Notes: generated by a model not told the origin, from the letters alone. DNA of 64,000 nt from JAJPXC01 sp964628905 (GCA_964628905.1 CAZVNS010000004.1:1-64000), one strand, 5' to 3'. Positions 35,450-44,011 are shown, numbered from the stretch's first letter. Program-made: numbers and translations.

Positions 35450-36311
35450 GGTCGGGTGTCATGGAGTTGCGCAACGCTTCTGTCAGACGCTGGGCATCAG
35501 CGTCGATAGTCTCGTCGTCGAGCGCTGTGGAGTCATTCTCCTCCTCTTCAGGATTATATATAGCCATGGGGCGCTTCATGCCGATGGTGAGGGTGACTCT
35601 GGAGTTGACCGGTATCTTGTCGCCGCGGTGCAGCTGATGACCATTGCATGTGGCACCGAGCACCAGTCCCACACGATCTTCGGCCACTACCATCACCGTG
35701 TCGAGATTGGTGACACCCATGGCTCGGAGGCGCTCGATGGCCTGCTGACCTGAAGTCTCAAGATTAGGCACCACCACCATCTTGGGGGAGAAAGCCACAA
35801 TGGTCACATAGACCGAGCGACCATTCTTCACCCTCGCCCCCTCGTGGGGGTTCTGGTCGATGATCGTGCCGGGAGCGGCGGGGTTGTCGAACACCGAGTC
35901 AGACACGATGATACCCAGGTCGGTATTCTCGAGGGCTGTGCGCCCCGCATCATAGCTGCGGCCTATCACGTTGGGCACAGTGCGCTCGTCGCCATGACCG
36001 GTCCACACATCAAGCAATAGATATGACAGCCAACATAGTATCAGCCCTGTGCACACCATCAACAGCACGTTCCACAATATCACATGCCACTCAAAGAAGC
36101 CTTTGGAGTTGTTGGAGTTGTTATAGTTTTGAGAGTTTTGAGAGTCGTTAGAGTTGTTGAGCCACATATCGTTGCGCTTGCGTTTAGGGGTTGCACCGTT
36201 GGGAGCTTTAGGCTCCTCGACCGACAGCACCACCAGCTCATCATCGTCGCCCACCGTGGCGGGGTTAACCCCTTTGGGCTTATCATTATCAGGTTTCACA
36301 GTAATCTTCAA
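35439..36311 (-). CDS. PASTA-domain membrane protein
   Basis: One membrane helix (about 77-97; WNVLLMVCTGLILCWLSYLL) and two PASTA domains facing the periplasm (about 110-180, VPNVIGRSYDAG; about 182-255, VVVPNLETSGQQAIERL) end in an acidic tail. PASTA domains bind murein fragments or muropeptides, but no kinase is attached. The only start with full length is TTG at 36311, because an in-frame stop lies two codons upstream. An ATG at 36167 gives a 242-residue form. An Asn/Ser-rich stretch just before the helix is encoded by R1 repeat sequence. Overlaps the rluD-like gene by 11 nt. Confidence 0.83.
   Translation of the reverse strand: MKITVKPDNDKPKGVNPATVGDDDELVVLSVEEPKAPNGATPKRKRNDMWLNNSNDSQNSQNYNNSNNSKGFFEWHVILWNVLLMVCTGLILCWLSYLLLDVWTGHGDERTVPNVIGRSYDAGRTALENTDLGIIVSDSVFDNPAAPGTIIDQNPHEGARVKNGRSVYVTIVAFSPKMVVVPNLETSGQQAIERLRAMGVTNLDTVMVVAEDRVGLVLGATCNGHQLHRGDKIPVNSRVTLTIGMKRPMAIYNPEEEENDSTALDDETIDADAQRLTEALRNSMTPDHDD
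36104..36160 (-). repeat. R1 repeat translated inside the PASTA gene
   Basis: In gene sense AACTCTAACGACTCTC, AAAACTCTCAAAACTATAAC and AACTCCAACAACTCC encode an Asn/Ser run (NNSNDSQNSQNYNNSNNS). Same sequence and orientation as the intergenic leaders, directly before the membrane-anchor codons. Confidence 0.8.
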
Positions 36312-36336
36312 TATTTACAACGCGAATAATTAGTAA

Positions 36337-37438
36337 CGCGAACTTACAACAATTCCATCAAACCGCCAAACCTACCCCAAAAGCACATCGAGCATCATCA
36401 GCACTCAAAAAGGCATGGGCTACGCTCCGGCCGAATGCGAACGGGAACGCTATCACTTCACTGCTCCATTCGATATCCTTTCCGGACAGTCGCTCCACAT
36501 CAGTGATGCTCCAACATGGGCCGATATCCTCCACGCCACCATGATGAGTCTGATTGATGACAACAAACGTGTGGCCGTAATCACCGTCGGAACTCCGGGA
36601 GTGCTCGGATTTACCAAAGAGCGCCGCAGAGAGGCAGGCAAGCAGTTTATCGACGTGGGCATCGCTGAGCAAGAGGCTGTTGCGCTTGCCTCAGGCATGG
36701 CAATGGAGGGAGCTCGACCTGTGGTTGGCGTAATGAAGTTCGTTTATACAGCGCTCGTACGATCAGTTGGCGCAGGATGTTGCTATCAACAATACACCGG
36801 TTGTACTCGCACTCTTCGGCACAGGCATCAATGCACCTAACGACGTGACACACCTCGGATGGTTTGATATAGCCCTGATTAGCAACACACCGGGCTGGGT
36901 ATACCTCGCTCCCACATGCAAGGAGGAGTATCAGGCCATGCTCCGCTGGGCTGTTAAGCAGACAGAGCATCCTGTAGCCATCCGCCAGCCAGGCTCCCCG
37001 GTATGGGTAACAGACCGAAAGTTCCCCGAGGATTACTCCGAGCTTAACAAACCCCGTGTAGTATATCACGGCAAGCAGGTTGCTATCATTGCCGCAGGAT
37101 CAACTATGCGCCAAGCATCTGAGGCTATCGATGCTCTTAGCGAAAAGGAGATGAAGGTAACGATGATCAATCCCGTTTATCTCAGTGGACTCGACACAGA
37201 ATTGCTCGAAAGCTTAAAGGGCGACCACAAATATGTGATCACCCTTGAGGATGGTGTGCTCGATGGCGGCTACGGTGAGAAAGTAGCTCTCTACTACGGC
37301 GATAGCGACATGAAGGTAATATGCCGAGGCATACCTAAGGAGTTCCTCGATCGCTATGACCAGGCAACGTTAGCCGAGCAGTGCCGTTTGACTAAGGACG
37401 TTATCGTAAGCGATGTCGAAAAGCTTATGCGAGGGTGA
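36337..37438 (+). pseudogene. Remnant of a DXS-like transketolase (5' truncated, frameshifted)
   Basis: Only the C-terminal half of a 1-deoxyxylulose-5-phosphate-synthase-like protein is present. It starts at TQKGMGYAPAE, with VGIAEQEAVALASGMA and, in another frame, FIQRSYDQLAQDVAINNT and VYLAPTCKEEYQAML. The whole thiamine-diphosphate half is missing. One extra base near 36736 (in ATGAAGT) breaks the frame between GVM and SSFIQRSYDQL. The rest is surprisingly intact up to the stop, suggesting recent decay. It converges on and overlaps the efflux gene by 14 nt. Closest relatives would be the DXS-like paralogs annotated in Bacteroides, not the essential dxs. Confidence 0.85.
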
Positions 37439-37619
37439 AGCCGAGGTCTTCGACAACTTCGCGCACCGCTGACTCGTCGGCGTGGCCGTGGATGGTGGTT
37501 TGGCCTGTTGTAAGGTCTACCTCCACGGCCTCGACGCCGGGGAGTTTGGCGATGTTTTTCTCTACCATGGCCTTGCAGTGGCCACATGTCATGCCTTTTA
37601 CTGTGAATGTCTGGCCCAT
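37425..37619 (-). CDS. Possible separately translated HMA metallochaperone (internal start)
   Basis: In-frame ATG at 37619 opens a 64-residue CopZ-like protein (MGQTFTVKGMTCGHCKAM onward) of normal stand-alone length. An R1 tract lies just upstream exactly as it does before independent start codons. The frame is shared with the efflux permease, so this would be a second product of the same mRNA. Inference only. Confidence 0.35.
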   Translation of the reverse strand: MGQTFTVKGMTCGHCKAMVEKNIAKLPGVEAVEVDLTTGQTTIHGHADESAVREVVEDLGFTLA

Positions 37620-38666
37620 ATCGGTATAGTTGTTAGAGTTGTTAGATTTTTTAGAGTTGCTGAAGTAGCGACGGGTGGCGGCGTAGATCAATAGTCCGAC
37701 GAGCACTATGGAGCTGATGGCCTGCAGGGTGGATATGTGCAGGTGGCAGCAAGACGCACCGGCTGTGGTCGATGGCACAAACCACCGGGTGGGAAGCAGG
37801 TAGTCGATACACAATCCGAAGGCGATAGCGCCAACGATGATTGTGGTCAGATAGACTGTGGCGGCTCTACGACCCAATGAGCGGCTGACGATGATCACCG
37901 AGGCAAGGTTGGCAGCAGGGCCGGCCATCAGCAGCACGAAGGCGGCTCCGGGTGTGAGACCTTTCAGCATCAGCGACAGGGCGATGGGGATGGAGCCGGT
38001 GGAGCATACATACATCGGCACTGCCACTATCACAACGGCTATCATCGCAAGCAGTGGGTATTGTGCGAAGGTGGTAAAGAAGCCGTCGGGCACAAATACG
38101 GTAATGGCCGCTGCCACGAGAAGTCCAATCATCAGCCATCGACCGATATTCTGCACCATGTCGACGAAGCCATAGCGCAAGGCGGCAATTGTGCGTTGGC
38201 CGAATGTAGTCGCTTCAGGGGCATCGATAGTGTCCACCTCATGCTCATCGTGGTGATGATGGCTCTTGCGGTCCTCAAAGTTGACGGCAACACCCCCAAC
38301 GATAGCTGTGACCAAAGCTGCCGCTGGGCGGATGATGGCAAATGCAGGGGTGAGCAGCGAATAGGTGGCGGCGATGGAGTCGACTCCGGTCTGTGGTGTG
38401 GCTATAAGGAACGATGTGGTAGCGCCTCGCGAGGCTCCGTTTTTGCGCAGGGATACGGCGGTAGGGAGCACGCCACATGAACATAACGGCAGTGGCACGC
38501 CTAAGATAGCCGATTTGACAACCGATCCAAGCGACGGACGCGACAGATGGTTGCGGTAAAAGCTTTGTGGTACATAGGCGTAGAGCAATCCGGCCACAAA
38601 GAAGCCGAGCAGCAGATAGGGTGCCATCTCGGCCATCATGTTGATCAGTGAGTAGATGAATTCCAT
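37425..38666 (-). CDS. SO_0444-family Cu/Zn efflux permease fused to an HMA domain
   Basis: A 413-residue protein. Residues about 1-340 form a PF03773-type permease with eight or so helices, the motif CSCGVLPTA (62-70), a histidine-rich loop (SHHHHDEHE) and a second block CSTGSIPIALS. About 350-413 is a heavy-metal-associated domain with the CxxC site in GMTCGHCKAM. Between them lies an Asn/Ser linker encoded by R1 repeat. It is expected to export copper or zinc from the cytoplasm. It follows the HMA-AraC gene on the same strand, 55 nt downstream of it. Confidence 0.9.
   Translation of the reverse strand: MEFIYSLINMMAEMAPYLLLGFFVAGLLYAYVPQSFYRNHLSRPSLGSVVKSAILGVPLPLCSCGVLPTAVSLRKNGASRGATTSFLIATPQTGVDSIAATYSLLTPAFAIIRPAAALVTAIVGGVAVNFEDRKSHHHHDEHEVDTIDAPEATTFGQRTIAALRYGFVDMVQNIGRWLMIGLLVAAAITVFVPDGFFTTFAQYPLLAMIAVVIVAVPMYVCSTGSIPIALSLMLKGLTPGAAFVLLMAGPAANLASVIIVSRSLGRRAATVYLTTIIVGAIAFGLCIDYLLPTRWFVPSTTAGASCCHLHISTLQAISSIVLVGLLIYAATRRYFSNSKKSNNSNNYTDMGQTFTVKGMTCGHCKAMVEKNIAKLPGVEAVEVDLTTGQTTIHGHADESAVREVVEDLGFTLA
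37625..37661 (-). repeat. R1 repeat translated in the permease-HMA linker
   Basis: In gene sense AGCAACTCTAAAAAATCTAA then CAACTCTAACAACTATACC encodes SNSKKSNNSNNYT. Composition and orientation match the untranslated leaders. Confidence 0.8.
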
Positions 38667-38721
38667 GCCGCGAAGTTAGCTGACGGCTGAGGATTATTTG
38701 TTACATGTTTCGCACAATGTG

Positions 38722-39282
38722 TTACAACTCATCGATGCCTCTGCGCTCACCCTGCTGGCGAAATTCGCTAAGGGTCACTCCAACTTCTCGCTTGAATGTA
38801 GCCGAGAGGTGAGGCACACTCGAAAAACCTGCAATATCTGCAATCTGGGCAAGCGACAGCCGGTGGTCGTGAAGCAACTCCTTGACATACTCTATGCGCT
38901 GCAACATCAGATAGCGCTGTATCGGGCGACCCTCGACAGCGGTAAACAGACGGCTTGCGGTCTTAAAGACCACGCACATATTGTCGGCTATATATGATGA
39001 CAATTTTAGTTGGCGTGCATCCATGTTGCGCACATAGTTGCGCACAAGCGCCATGATACGCTCCACGGCCACATGGTCGTCTGACTCAAGGGGCTCGAAG
39101 CCTATGAGTCGTAATCGCTCGTAGAGCTCCTTACGTGTTTCCGGCACCAACTCGTGATCAAGCGTCATGCGACCCAACGACACCCGGGCATCCGCCAGCC
39201 CCAGGTCGCGGCATATATCCTCTACCGCCATCACGCAACGGCGGCATACCATGTTCTTTATATGTAAAATTGATTCTGACAT
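38722..39282 (-). CDS. AraC-family regulator with N-terminal HMA-like metal-binding domain
   Basis: 186 residues. The first 75 resemble a heavy-metal-associated fold with a CxxC motif in NMVCRRCVMAVEDI. The C-terminal 100 residues form a double helix-turn-helix of AraC type (LSLAQIADIAGFSSVPHLSA, FKREVGVTLSEFRQ). Likely senses copper, zinc or a similar ion and controls the efflux gene directly downstream (55 nt). The adjacent pairing is also familiar from other Bacteroidales. Confidence 0.9.
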   Translation of the reverse strand: MSESILHIKNMVCRRCVMAVEDICRDLGLADARVSLGRMTLDHELVPETRKELYERLRLIGFEPLESDDHVAVERIMALVRNYVRNMDARQLKLSSYIADNMCVVFKTASRLFTAVEGRPIQRYLMLQRIEYVKELLHDHRLSLAQIADIAGFSSVPHLSATFKREVGVTLSEFRQQGERRGIDEL

Positions 39283-39350
39283 TTATCCTTGTTTGGTCAT
39301 TTAACTAAACATCAAGCCACAGCTTGTTGTTTAATCTATAGAAGCTTAAA

Positions 39351-39389
39351 TGCCTTAAAAACTCTAACAACTCTCACAACTCAACAACT
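39351..39389 (+). repeat. R1 leader repeat upstream of the holin-like gene
   Basis: CCTTAAAAACTCTAACAACT then CTCACAACTCAACAACT ends exactly at the ATG at 39390. Closest match to the sequence translated in the PASTA and efflux proteins. Confidence 0.8.
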
Positions 39390-39722
39390 ATGATCATCGT
39401 TCAACTTCTACTCACAGCCTTGGTAGCATACATTGCAGCTAAGATCACCCCCGGTGTCGAAATCACATCGTATTGGACAGCCATTGTGCTCGCAATAGTT
39501 TTAGGACTACTTGACGTTCTGGTAAAGCCATTCCTGGAGTTTATCTCACTTCCTGTGACGGTGCTGACATTAGGATTTTTTATGCTGGTAATTAATGCAG
39601 TGATTGTGCTTTTGGCAAGTTGGCTGGTGAGCAGCTTTCAAGTAGCGGGATTTTGGGCGGCAATGCTCTATAGCATAATTTTCTCCGTGGTGAGCTGGGT
39701 ACTCGGGTTGATTTTCAGCTAA
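39390..39722 (+). CDS. Phage-holin-family (PF04020-type) small membrane protein
   Basis: 110 residues with four hydrophobic segments (LLLTALVAYIAAKITPGVEI; VLGLLDVLVKPFLEFISLPV; LGFFMLVINAVIVLLASWLV). This matches the widespread chromosomal PF04020 family, of unknown function despite the holin name. No phage genes are nearby. It stops one base before the end of convergent nspC. Confidence 0.88.
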   Translation: MIIVQLLLTALVAYIAAKITPGVEITSYWTAIVLAIVLGLLDVLVKPFLEFISLPVTVLTLGFFMLVINAVIVLLASWLVSSFQVAGFWAAMLYSIIFSVVSWVLGLIFS

Positions 39723-40865
39723 TCAGCTCATGCGGGAGCGGTAATCGTCGTAGTCAAATTGCCTCAAGTAGCTCGGCTCACCTTGTGTTGGCACGAACAC
39801 TATCGAGGGGTGGGGGATGCCGTTGAACATCGTGGTCTTCACCGTGGTGTAGTGGTTCATATCCTCCAAAGTGAGGCGATCGCCTACTTGCAGGGGTCGC
39901 TCAAAGTCCCAACCGTCAATGAAGTCGCCACTCAGGCATGAGTTGCCCCCGATACGGTAGTGGTGCTCAGCCCCGTCAGAGCTTTCAGTGATGGCCGGAC
40001 GATAAGGCATCTCAAGGGTGTCAGGCATGTGACATGCAAACGACACATCGAGAATGGCGGTCTTAATACCATCATTATCAACCACATCCACCACCGACGA
40101 TATCAAGTCGCCCGTACGCCAGGTGAAGGCACTCCCCGGCTCCAATATCACCTGAAGCCAGGGATAGCGGCTACGAAAGCCGCGGATTATCTCCACAAGT
40201 CGGTCGGTATCGTACCCTTCACGGGTCATCAGATGCCCACCTCCCATATTCACCCATCGAACATCCTTGAGCAGATGCCCAAACTGGCGCTCAAAAGCTT
40301 CGAGCACCTTGGCCAAGTCCTCAGCCGACGACTCACAAAGCGCATGAAAGTGGAGTCCCTTTACCCCCTTTGGCAACGCAGGCAATGCGTCGGCCGATAC
40401 CCCAAAACGTGAGCCAGGGAGGGCGGGATTGTAGATATCGGTATCGATCACTGAGCAGTGGGGATTGACACGCAGCCCTATGCTCACATGGCGATCACCG
40501 ACGGCGTTATACTCCTCAATTTGTGGGAGATATCGTTCAAGTTGCGACAAAGAGTTGAAGGTCAGATGGGTGCTTCCTTCTATAAATTCACGGACATTCT
40601 GAGGGGTGTAGGCCGGGGTGTAGCTATGCACTCTGCCTCGAAATTCCTCCAAACCAAGGCGTAGCTCATTGACCGAACTGGCGGTGCACCCACCGACATA
40701 CTCACGGATGATTGGGAACGTACGCCACAGAGCATTGGCCTTGAAGGCCATGATGATCTCAGCGCCTGAACGACGTGCCACGTCGGCTATTACCTCAAGG
40801 TTGTGGCGCAGGCGATCCTCATATACCACATAGAATGGCGTGGGCAATGAGTCTATTCTGTTCAT
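39723..40865 (-). CDS. nspC: Carboxynorspermidine decarboxylase
   Basis: PLP-dependent alanine-racemase-fold enzyme that decarboxylates carboxy(nor)spermidine, the last step of the alternative spermidine pathway used in many gut bacteria. The PLP lysine fits K42 in MAFKANALW. The phosphate-binding and substrate motifs are FHALCESSAEDL, NMGGGHLM and EPGSAFTWRTGDL, and the second active-site cysteine lies in SFACHMPD. 380 residues. Coupled by a 4-nt overlap to the helicase gene; the partner dehydrogenase is not in this window. Confidence 0.95.
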   Translation of the reverse strand: MNRIDSLPTPFYVVYEDRLRHNLEVIADVARRSGAEIIMAFKANALWRTFPIIREYVGGCTASSVNELRLGLEEFRGRVHSYTPAYTPQNVREFIEGSTHLTFNSLSQLERYLPQIEEYNAVGDRHVSIGLRVNPHCSVIDTDIYNPALPGSRFGVSADALPALPKGVKGLHFHALCESSAEDLAKVLEAFERQFGHLLKDVRWVNMGGGHLMTREGYDTDRLVEIIRGFRSRYPWLQVILEPGSAFTWRTGDLISSVVDVVDNDGIKTAILDVSFACHMPDTLEMPYRPAITESSDGAEHHYRIGGNSCLSGDFIDGWDFERPLQVGDRLTLEDMNHYTTVKTTMFNGIPHPSIVFVPTQGEPSYLRQFDYDDYRSRMS

Positions 40866-43222
40866 AATATATTGAATTTGGCGAATTTAAGAAGCAATGT
40901 TTTAGTTTCTACGTTGTTGAATTTCACCACAATTCGCGGGTCAACTCCGGCTGTATCTATCAACACTATAGTACCCTGGCCAAAGCGGGGATGCTCAATC
41001 TCCATACCCACACTCAGCTCGCTCACGCTATGGATGCCGGGCTGATTGGGCGCTGACGTGGCTGGGCGTGTGGCAGTGGGATTAGTGGCGGCTATATATG
41101 TTGCGGACGCACCGGGGGTTGTCCCTACTTGCGAGGTGGGGTGCGTAGATACACTGTTGGGGCGTTTGCCAACACTGAACGTTGGGGAGTGGTACGAAGA
41201 GCGGTAACGCTCCATGGGGTTGAACGTAGTGGGTGCGATTGTCGTGCCGGTGGTGAGTTGGAGGTACTGCGGGTCGATGTCGCGTATGAAGCGCGAGGGG
41301 GATGTGGTGACGGTCTGTCCGTTGCGGTAGCGTGAGGCAGCGTAGCTGATCATGCAGAACTGTTTGGCCCTGGTGATTGCCACATAGAGCAGACGGCGCT
41401 CCTCCTCAACCTCCGAGGGGGTAGTGGCCATGCCGGATGGGAAAAGGTCCTCCTCAACACCGACGATAAACACATTAGTAAATTCCAATCCCTTGGCGGC
41501 ATGGACGGTCATAAGGGTGATCCGCTCCTCGTTGGCGCTATCGTCGGTGTCCTGGTCAGTAGCGAGCGACACCTGGGCAAGGAAGTCGCGCAGTGTCACC
41601 TCTTCGGGGCGCCCTTCCTCTATCTGAGTGGCCACAAACTCGCGCACACCGTTAAGCAACTCATTTAGGTTCTCCTGCTTGGATATCGACTCCGGCGTAC
41701 GGTCACTTATAAGCATTGCAAGCAATCCTGTCTCGCGTATGATGGCCACAGCCACTTCCTCAGCGTTGAGACCATTGGCATTGAGATTGATGAAACCCTC
41801 GATAAGAGTGCGGAAAGCATCGAGCTTACGGAGTGTGCCTGAGTTGAGACCGGGATTATAGGTGTCGATATTAGTAATCACGTCCCACATCGACACTCTG
41901 TTGTCGATGGCGGCTCGCAGCAGCTTGTTGACGGTGGTCTCACCGATGCCTCGGCCGGGGAAGTTGATGATACGCCTAAGGGCCTCATCGTCCGACGGGT
42001 TGACCGAAAGGCGGAAATAGGCTATCGCATCCTTGATCTCCTTACGTTGATAGAACGAGAGTCCTCCATAGATGCGATATGGTATGTTGCGCTTACGTAG
42101 CGACTCCTCGAGTATACGCGACTGGGCGTTGGTGCGGTAAAGTATCGCCGTCTCCTCATAGCTCGTATGCGAGCGCATCTTCACCTGTGAGATGCGGTTG
42201 GCTACCAGGAATGCCTCCTCGTAGTCGCTATAGCTCTGCACCACCTCGATGCGGTCGCCAACGGCATTGCGCGAGAACACTTGCTTGGGTATCTGCTCCG
42301 TATTCTTGGCTATCAGCGTGTTGGCGGCGTTGATGATAGTTTGAGTAGATCGGTAGTTCTGCTCGAGCTTGAAAATCTCTAACGTGGGGTATACATTCTT
42401 AAGGTTGAGTATATTACGGATATTCGCCCCGCGGAATGAGTAGATACTTTGTGCATCGTCACCCACCACACACAGATTGCCTGAACCCTCGGTAAGGCGC
42501 GACACGATCAGATGCTGGGCGAAGTTGGTGTCCTGATACTCATCGACGAGCACATAGCGGAAATATTCCTGGTAGTGGCGCAGTATCTCGGGATTGTCGC
42601 GCAACAGTATGTTGGTATAGTACAGCAAGTCATCAAAATCCATCGCCCCGGCCACGAAGCAGCGGTTGCGATAAGCGAGGTAAATAGCCTGTGTGAAGGG
42701 TCGGTGCGAACGGCGATCTTGCTCCATCAAGTCGCGGTCGGCGGCATACGCTTCCGGGAATATCAAGGCATTCTTGGCCGACGAGATGGTATTTAGCACC
42801 GTCGATGGCTTGTATATCTTGTCATCGAGATCCATGTCGCGGATTATCGACTTGACCAGCGACTTTGAGTCGTCGGCATCATATATGGTGAAATCGCGCT
42901 TATAGCCCAAGCGCTCGGCATGTGTGCGAAGTATGCGAGCGAATATGGAGTGGAATGTGCCCATCCATAGCTTGGAAGCCGTGGATTGACCGACAAGAGC
43001 CTCAATACGCTCGCGCATCTCGCGCGCGGCCTTGTTGGTGAAAGTCAACGCCAGTATGCGCCACGGCTCGTAGCCCATGGCAAGGAGATGCACTATCTTA
43101 TATGTGAGCACGCGCGTCTTGCCAGAGCCCGCTCCCGCTATCACCAGCTGGGGCGTGCCGAGATGCACCACCGCTGCCCGCTGCTGCTCATTCAGCTCGC
43201 TGAGATAATCTTCTGTCACCAT
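40862..43222 (-). CDS. UvrD/PcrA-type ATP-dependent DNA helicase
   Basis: Superfamily 1 3'-5' helicase for repair and recombination. Walker A is AGAGSGKTRV (29-38), followed by motif II VDEYQDTNFAQ, motif III GDDAQSIYSFRG, motif IV EQNYRSTQTI and motif VI VAITRAKQ. The C-terminal 40 residues form the PcrA Tudor-like fold (HPRFGQGTIVLID). 786 residues, full length. Follows DUF4250 and overlaps nspC. Confidence 0.95.
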   Translation of the reverse strand: MVTEDYLSELNEQQRAAVVHLGTPQLVIAGAGSGKTRVLTYKIVHLLAMGYEPWRILALTFTNKAAREMRERIEALVGQSTASKLWMGTFHSIFARILRTHAERLGYKRDFTIYDADDSKSLVKSIIRDMDLDDKIYKPSTVLNTISSAKNALIFPEAYAADRDLMEQDRRSHRPFTQAIYLAYRNRCFVAGAMDFDDLLYYTNILLRDNPEILRHYQEYFRYVLVDEYQDTNFAQHLIVSRLTEGSGNLCVVGDDAQSIYSFRGANIRNILNLKNVYPTLEIFKLEQNYRSTQTIINAANTLIAKNTEQIPKQVFSRNAVGDRIEVVQSYSDYEEAFLVANRISQVKMRSHTSYEETAILYRTNAQSRILEESLRKRNIPYRIYGGLSFYQRKEIKDAIAYFRLSVNPSDDEALRRIINFPGRGIGETTVNKLLRAAIDNRVSMWDVITNIDTYNPGLNSGTLRKLDAFRTLIEGFINLNANGLNAEEVAVAIIRETGLLAMLISDRTPESISKQENLNELLNGVREFVATQIEEGRPEEVTLRDFLAQVSLATDQDTDDSANEERITLMTVHAAKGLEFTNVFIVGVEEDLFPSGMATTPSEVEEERRLLYVAITRAKQFCMISYAASRYRNGQTVTTSPSRFIRDIDPQYLQLTTGTTIAPTTFNPMERYRSSYHSPTFSVGKRPNSVSTHPTSQVGTTPGASATYIAATNPTATRPATSAPNQPGIHSVSELSVGMEIEHPRFGQGTIVLIDTAGVDPRIVVKFNNVETKTLLLKFAKFNIL

Positions 43223-43231
43223 GTGTGCAGA

Positions 43232-43411
43232 TTATTTAAACTGGTTGGTTGCTGCTACATATTCCACGCCCATCGGTGCCAGGGCGGCTGAGAGTTCAGC
43301 AGGGTCAACATTGAGGCTGTCGCACAGCTCGTCGAGCGATGCGTAATTGTCGCGGAGCTTAGTGTTGATATAGCTCAGCAATATGGCGGGATCCTTAGGG
43401 AGATTTTCCAT
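43232..43411 (-). CDS. DUF4250 small protein
   Basis: 59 residues from the ATG at 43411 (MENLPKDPAILLSYINTKLR), which matches the usual length and start of DUF4250. The frame extends upstream to 43438, but those residues are unlike the family. A small helical protein, function unknown, 9 nt upstream of the helicase. Confidence 0.85.
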   Translation of the reverse strand: MENLPKDPAILLSYINTKLRDNYASLDELCDSLNVDPAELSAALAPMGVEYVAATNQFK

Positions 43412-43501
43412 CAGTCGAAATTTTTCACAAAGATACAAAAAATCCTGAACCGCTGAGGGCGTTTAGGCGTTGTTAAGGTGTATTAACCCATCCCCGACTC
43501 T

Positions 43502-43954
43502 ATGAACGACGTGACTATCCGCTTCGCCACAATTTCCGACATCGCCGAGCTAATCACATGGCGAATGCGGGTGCTGCATGAGGCGTTTGCCGACTCAGCC
43601 GACGCCGACTGGCCGACACTTCAATCCGCCAACCGACGCTACTATGTGCACGAGCTGTCGATGGGCACTCTCGAGGCTGTGCTTGCCAAATCAACAACCA
43701 ACGACACCATCGGATGTGGCGACGTATGCTATCAGCGCGAGCTCCCTTCACCTGACAACCCTTCGGGCATCAACGCCTATCTGATGAACATATACGTCGA
43801 CCCCAACCATCGCCATCACTCTGTAGGTCAGGCTATAGTTGACTCACTCGTCGACCTGGCACGTCAGCGCAATGCCGGCAAGATTTACCTTGAGACAACC
43901 GAAGCCGGTCGACACTCTATCAAGATTGTGGCTTCACCGACCTGTTGGGCATGA
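43502..43954 (+). CDS. GNAT-family N-acetyltransferase with frameshifted C-terminus
   Basis: The N-terminal and acetyl-CoA parts are normal (IRFATISDIAELITWRMRVL; YLMNIYVDPNHRHHSVGQAI). At about 43912-43914 the frame changes: the ORF ends in an unrelated tail (HSIKIVASPTCWA). In another frame the expected ending LYQDCGFTDLLGMMRIAE continues to a stop at 43971. One missing base, probably a C in CGA(C)CACTC, explains it. A genuine mutation or a sequencing error cannot be told apart here. 150 residues as read, 156 if repaired. Confidence 0.82.
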   Translation: MNDVTIRFATISDIAELITWRMRVLHEAFADSADADWPTLQSANRRYYVHELSMGTLEAVLAKSTTNDTIGCGDVCYQRELPSPDNPSGINAYLMNIYVDPNHRHHSVGQAIVDSLVDLARQRNAGKIYLETTEAGRHSIKIVASPTCWA

Positions 43955-43959
43955 TGCGG

Positions 43960-43992
43960 ATTGCTGAGTAATGGAATTTTTTCGTAGCTTTG
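43960..43992 (+). promoter_or_regulatory. Promoter of the DUF2284 gene
   Basis: ATTG at 43960-43963, a 21-nt spacer and TAGCTTTG at 43985-43992: an exact -7 box with a near -33 box. The start lies about 15 nt before the ATG at 44012. Confidence 0.5.
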
Positions 43993-44011
43993 CGGTGAAA
44001 TATCCGAAAAA

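Noticed and set aside
36415..37438. Treating the DXS-like region as two functional genes
   Set aside because: Both halves belong to one protein in different frames, joined where a single extra base explains the break, and the ThDP half is missing. A pseudogene is simpler.
39390..39722. Prophage remnant, suggested by the holin-family protein
   Set aside because: PF04020-type proteins are ordinary chromosomal genes, and no phage structural, lysis or integrase gene lies nearby.
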